Source of the DNA: Glandiceps talaboti
Lineage: Eukaryota > Hemichordata > Enteropneusta > Spengelidae
DNA: 64,000 bases
NCBI RefSeq assembly: GCF_964340395.1
Contig: NC_135570.1
Span: 12,706,822-12,770,821, forward strand
Direction of reading: 5' to 3'
Shown here: positions 60,870 through 64,000 of the stretch, piece after piece
How the letters are laid out: every line of letters starts with the position of its first letter
Position numbering within the stretch: position 1 is the first letter of the stretch
The notes under the pieces: generated by a model
What the model saw: the letters and a program-made list of their open reading frames with translations, nothing else
The model's database searches: none
What the model was told of the DNA's origin: nothing
Position numbers and translations under genes: made by a program

Positions 60870-62990
60870 AGAACTAAAAGTTTAGTTGAAGAAACACAAA
60901 CATGAAAACATGAAAAATCAACAGGTGGTCAAGTGTGTATTAAGCATCAAGATATTGCTGGTACTGAATGTATTCCAGTAAGCCTTCTAATGAAAGCACT
61001 GTTTTTATTGAGAGTGAAAATGATAAAAACAAGGTTTACTTTTGAGTCACTATATAGTAACGGACAAGAACAGCAAATTTTGGTACGTAATTTCTGTGCC
61101 AGTGGTGTAGAGGGCATACTGGTGTAAATATACAATGTATATTATGTACATGATAAGTATGTGACTACAATGTATATTCACTTCAAGACTAAGATTAATG
61201 TAAAGTTGGTGAGTTTGGTAACAAATGTTCAGGTACATTGTATAGCCTAGAGACTGTGTTAATGTTACCGTCTTAAGAAGCTGTGGTGTTGTAGAAAACG
61301 TTGTTGAGATAATATCACCAAGACAAGTCTCTGGCCTAAACCAGGTCAGACAATGTCTGTTCAAATTTCACGTTTCTCTACTCCAATTATTTCTAGACAA
61401 ATATTGACATAGCTAGGGTATCATTCTTAAGTGTGTAAAATATCTACCTAGCTAGGGAGTTACATCACTCAGGTAGAATAAGGCTATGAGGTTACATGTA
61501 TTGTGAAACATCGTTCGTAGCTTTACTCATCGTAACGAGACATATCTGTCACACATTGTGATGAGCGTCTATCCAACATAGCGTGATGAGTGTCCACCCT
61601 TTTCATTGGCTTGAAAATCAGATAGCAGTTGAGAAGATGAATTTAGTAACTATGCAGGAGACAGTCGATGAGTGGCACAGTTAATGAATACATGATTCAT
61701 GATTCTCAGCTGAATTGAAGCCAATAGTTTAGGGCCAGAATAAGGGAGATTCTCTACCTAAGGAAACAAAATTTGTGTTTGCGAAAGTATAAATATCATA
61801 TACTCATGCAATTTAATTTCACCTGTATAAGATACGTTTAGTAATCAATATATTGTGGAGTATATTATTTTTAAAGGATAGTGTATTTCCTGCCCACCAT
61901 ATTTCGAAATAGTTCTCAATTTGCAAGGATCGCATTACCATTGATTTTCAAGGGTTGGTAATTGTACTGTAAAAAAATGTAATTTCATTTGGAATTTACA
62001 GTATTTGAAAAGAGACACTTCTGAATAATGTTAAAATATACAATGTGTTTATCGCAAAAAATCAAGACTTTGATAAATTTGAAGAGGCCTCCCAATTCTT
62101 AATTTTATTCCCCACCTATGTTGAATTGAAACCCCAACATCAGCAAAATTTGGGAGAAATTTATTTGTGTCAGTGGTTTGTTGGATTAATCATATTCAGA
62201 TAGATTATCAAATTGATAGTCTAAATAAAACTTTAATGATTTTGTTGAAATAGATTAATTTAGATCTTTTTGATTCTTTACATTCCTACATTTTGTATGA
62301 TTCGTGCAATTCTTTTTAATGGTGGATTTATGTCGCATTAGTCTTCAAATTGAAATACAGGCATTATATTTTATGATCTGTACTAAAAAAATGTGTTTTT
62401 TTACGCGGTTTTCTTCTTACCTTGAGTCCCTATATGCTGACTGACAGAAAAATAAAGATAGTGAAAAAATGATAAACAAAAAGTCGCTTCCCCTAAAAAA
62501 ACAACCCAAAAAACCCCATACATTCAAGTGAACTTTATTTGACACTAAGTTTAATTTTCATCATGGTGTAGAAAGTCTTAATGATCGATGAGGAGTTACT
62601 ATCATTTTTTTTTGACATTTAGGTAATTTATTTTAATCATTCTCAGGAAATTATTCTAAGCTTTAATTAGTTATTGTTACTAATTGGTAGGTTTGTTAAT
62701 TGATTTTGGCACTAATATTTCATTTTTGTTGGCTGCAGTAATTTGATATCCTCACCTGAGATCAGTATTATTGTACAATTTTGCCAGAAAGACACATCAT
62801 AATATTTGCTGGAATTTGATAAACTTTGTCAAGGTGAACAGTACTTACGTAATAAAATACCACAAATAAGTACATTTAGCATCCACATGTACATGTCAAC
62901 TGTCACAATGATAAACAGTAACATTAAAACAGTTTATTATGCATCTTGCAGTTTGATTGCAGTTAATATTAACAGCAAAATGTACTTAAT
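60870..62990 (+). other. Probable intron; no exon seen
   Basis: AT-rich. Two further single copies of the AAGTCTCTGGSCTA core lie at about 61242 (inverse) and 61324 (direct). No exon supported. Confidence 0.4.
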
Positions 62991-62991
62991 T

Positions 62992-63250
62992 TTCATACAT
63001 TTGTATACACATGTATAAATTTACATATATTTGTAGACATATGCATCAATTTACATATATGTGTATACATATGCATAAATTTACATGTATTTGTATACAT
63101 ACATGTATGTATAAATTTACATATATTAGTAGACATGCATAAATTTACATATATTTGTACACATATGCATAAATTTACATGTATTTGTATACATACATAC
63201 ATGTATGTATAAATTTACGTATATCTGTATACATATACATAACTTTACAT
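62992..63250. repeat. ACATATATTTGTATACATATGCATAAATTT minisatellite, described in two halves
   Basis: About seven units of 30-45 bp run ACATATATTTGTATACATAT then GCATAAATTT, with variable ATACATGTATGT expansions. All bases are in palindromic ACATGT/ATGCAT/TATA contexts. Open frames on the minus strand are repeat artefacts. Confidence 0.85.
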
Positions 63251-64000
63251 GCCTGCTACCGATGATAAATAGTTGTTAAAAAAGTGTATATAGAATGAAT
63301 CATGCATATCATTGTGACTAACATTGTTAATAGTAAAATATAAAGAAACCCCCAGTGAACATGTTATACTAGTAGTACACACATCTCTACTTCCCATGAT
63401 AAATAGCAATGTAAAAACAACTCACGTATGCAAAATGAATTGTGCATATCGTTACGACTAATATTTAAGTAAAATGAACAGATAGGAAATATGATATATT
63501 AGAAAACATTGTAGTACTATGCATTCTAACTAGTGATGTTAATAATTTTAAGTAATACCTAGTACAAATGTAAATTTAACTTATTTCACTGCTCATAAAA
63601 ACTTCTGACCCAAATTAAACGGTGAAAAAGATAATGAACATATTAGATTACATTTCACATTATACATGATAAAAGTGGTGTTATTACCCAGTGAAAATGT
63701 AAAATTTAGATCATATCACAGCTCATAAAACTCATCACTACCCAAATAAAATGTTGAAACTGCCTAAACTTACTGAATACACACCTAGATGTGAAATTTG
63801 AAGAAAGCCAATATTATTCCTATAGTAGTGGGTCAACGGGAATATTTCAGTACTTGTTTTGAAAGCGTCCTTTGTGTGTAAAAGGTCAGAAGAACGATTC
63901 CCACGAAAACAATTGGTGATTGATCCCAGAGGGACCATCCCAATGGTACAGTTTAAGTTTGTATTTCAGTCTGAGTGCTTTTATAATGTACCTGATACAA
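63251..64000. other. No feature seen
   Basis: AT-rich sequence up to the window end. I see no exon or repeat array. Confidence 0.4.

Overview
This is a nuclear genome window from a metazoan, not a prokaryote. It is AT-rich, has no long ORFs outside tandem arrays, carries GT/AG splice signals around short exon-like ORFs, and is full of microsatellites, minisatellites and MITE-like inverted repeats. The palindrome ACATGT (often as TACATGTA) recurs throughout. A CARD exon of the initiator-caspase type, CpG-rich promoter islands and a first intron of more than 20 kb suggest a marine invertebrate (cephalochordate, hemichordate, echinoderm or lophotrochozoan). I cannot fix the phylum from sequence alone. 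No rRNA or tRNA gene was seen.

Genes are sparse. The best-supported coding segment is a minus-strand first exon at about 23.43-23.71 kb. It encodes a complete CARD domain, ends in a consensus GTAAGT donor, and lies below a CpG-containing promoter with YY1-like and CCAAT elements; its remaining exons must lie to the left. A plus-strand gene starts at 35.733 kb with a tiny coding exon (MSTSGEGGGQ) in a CpG island, and its first intron probably fills much of the right half of the window. Weaker exon candidates are on the minus strand at 31.6-33.4 kb and on the plus strand at 58.68-58.84 kb.

The standout structure is an approximately 8.7 kb foldback-type element at 11,936-20,632. It has roughly 135-bp diverged terminal inverted repeats and a flanking 8-bp direct repeat. 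Two large 49/50-bp tandem arrays face each other in inverted orientation (about 30 units on the left, 17 on the right), each unit carrying the perfect palindrome ACGACCGGTCGT. Between them lies a 2.6-kb AT-rich array built on a different palindromic motif, TTTAGATCGTCTAAA. No transposase ORF is visible. The architecture resembles foldback (FB/TU-class) elements, and its palindromic arrays are not explained by any gene.

Other structure includes a recurring core (GCCAAGTCTCTGGGCTA and its reverse complement) that underlies several separate minisatellites and many single copies across the window; a 274-bp near-perfect palindrome at 45.43-45.70 kb; a compact miRNA-like hairpin at 47.82-47.92 kb; and several period-50 to period-160 minisatellites in the right-hand intron.
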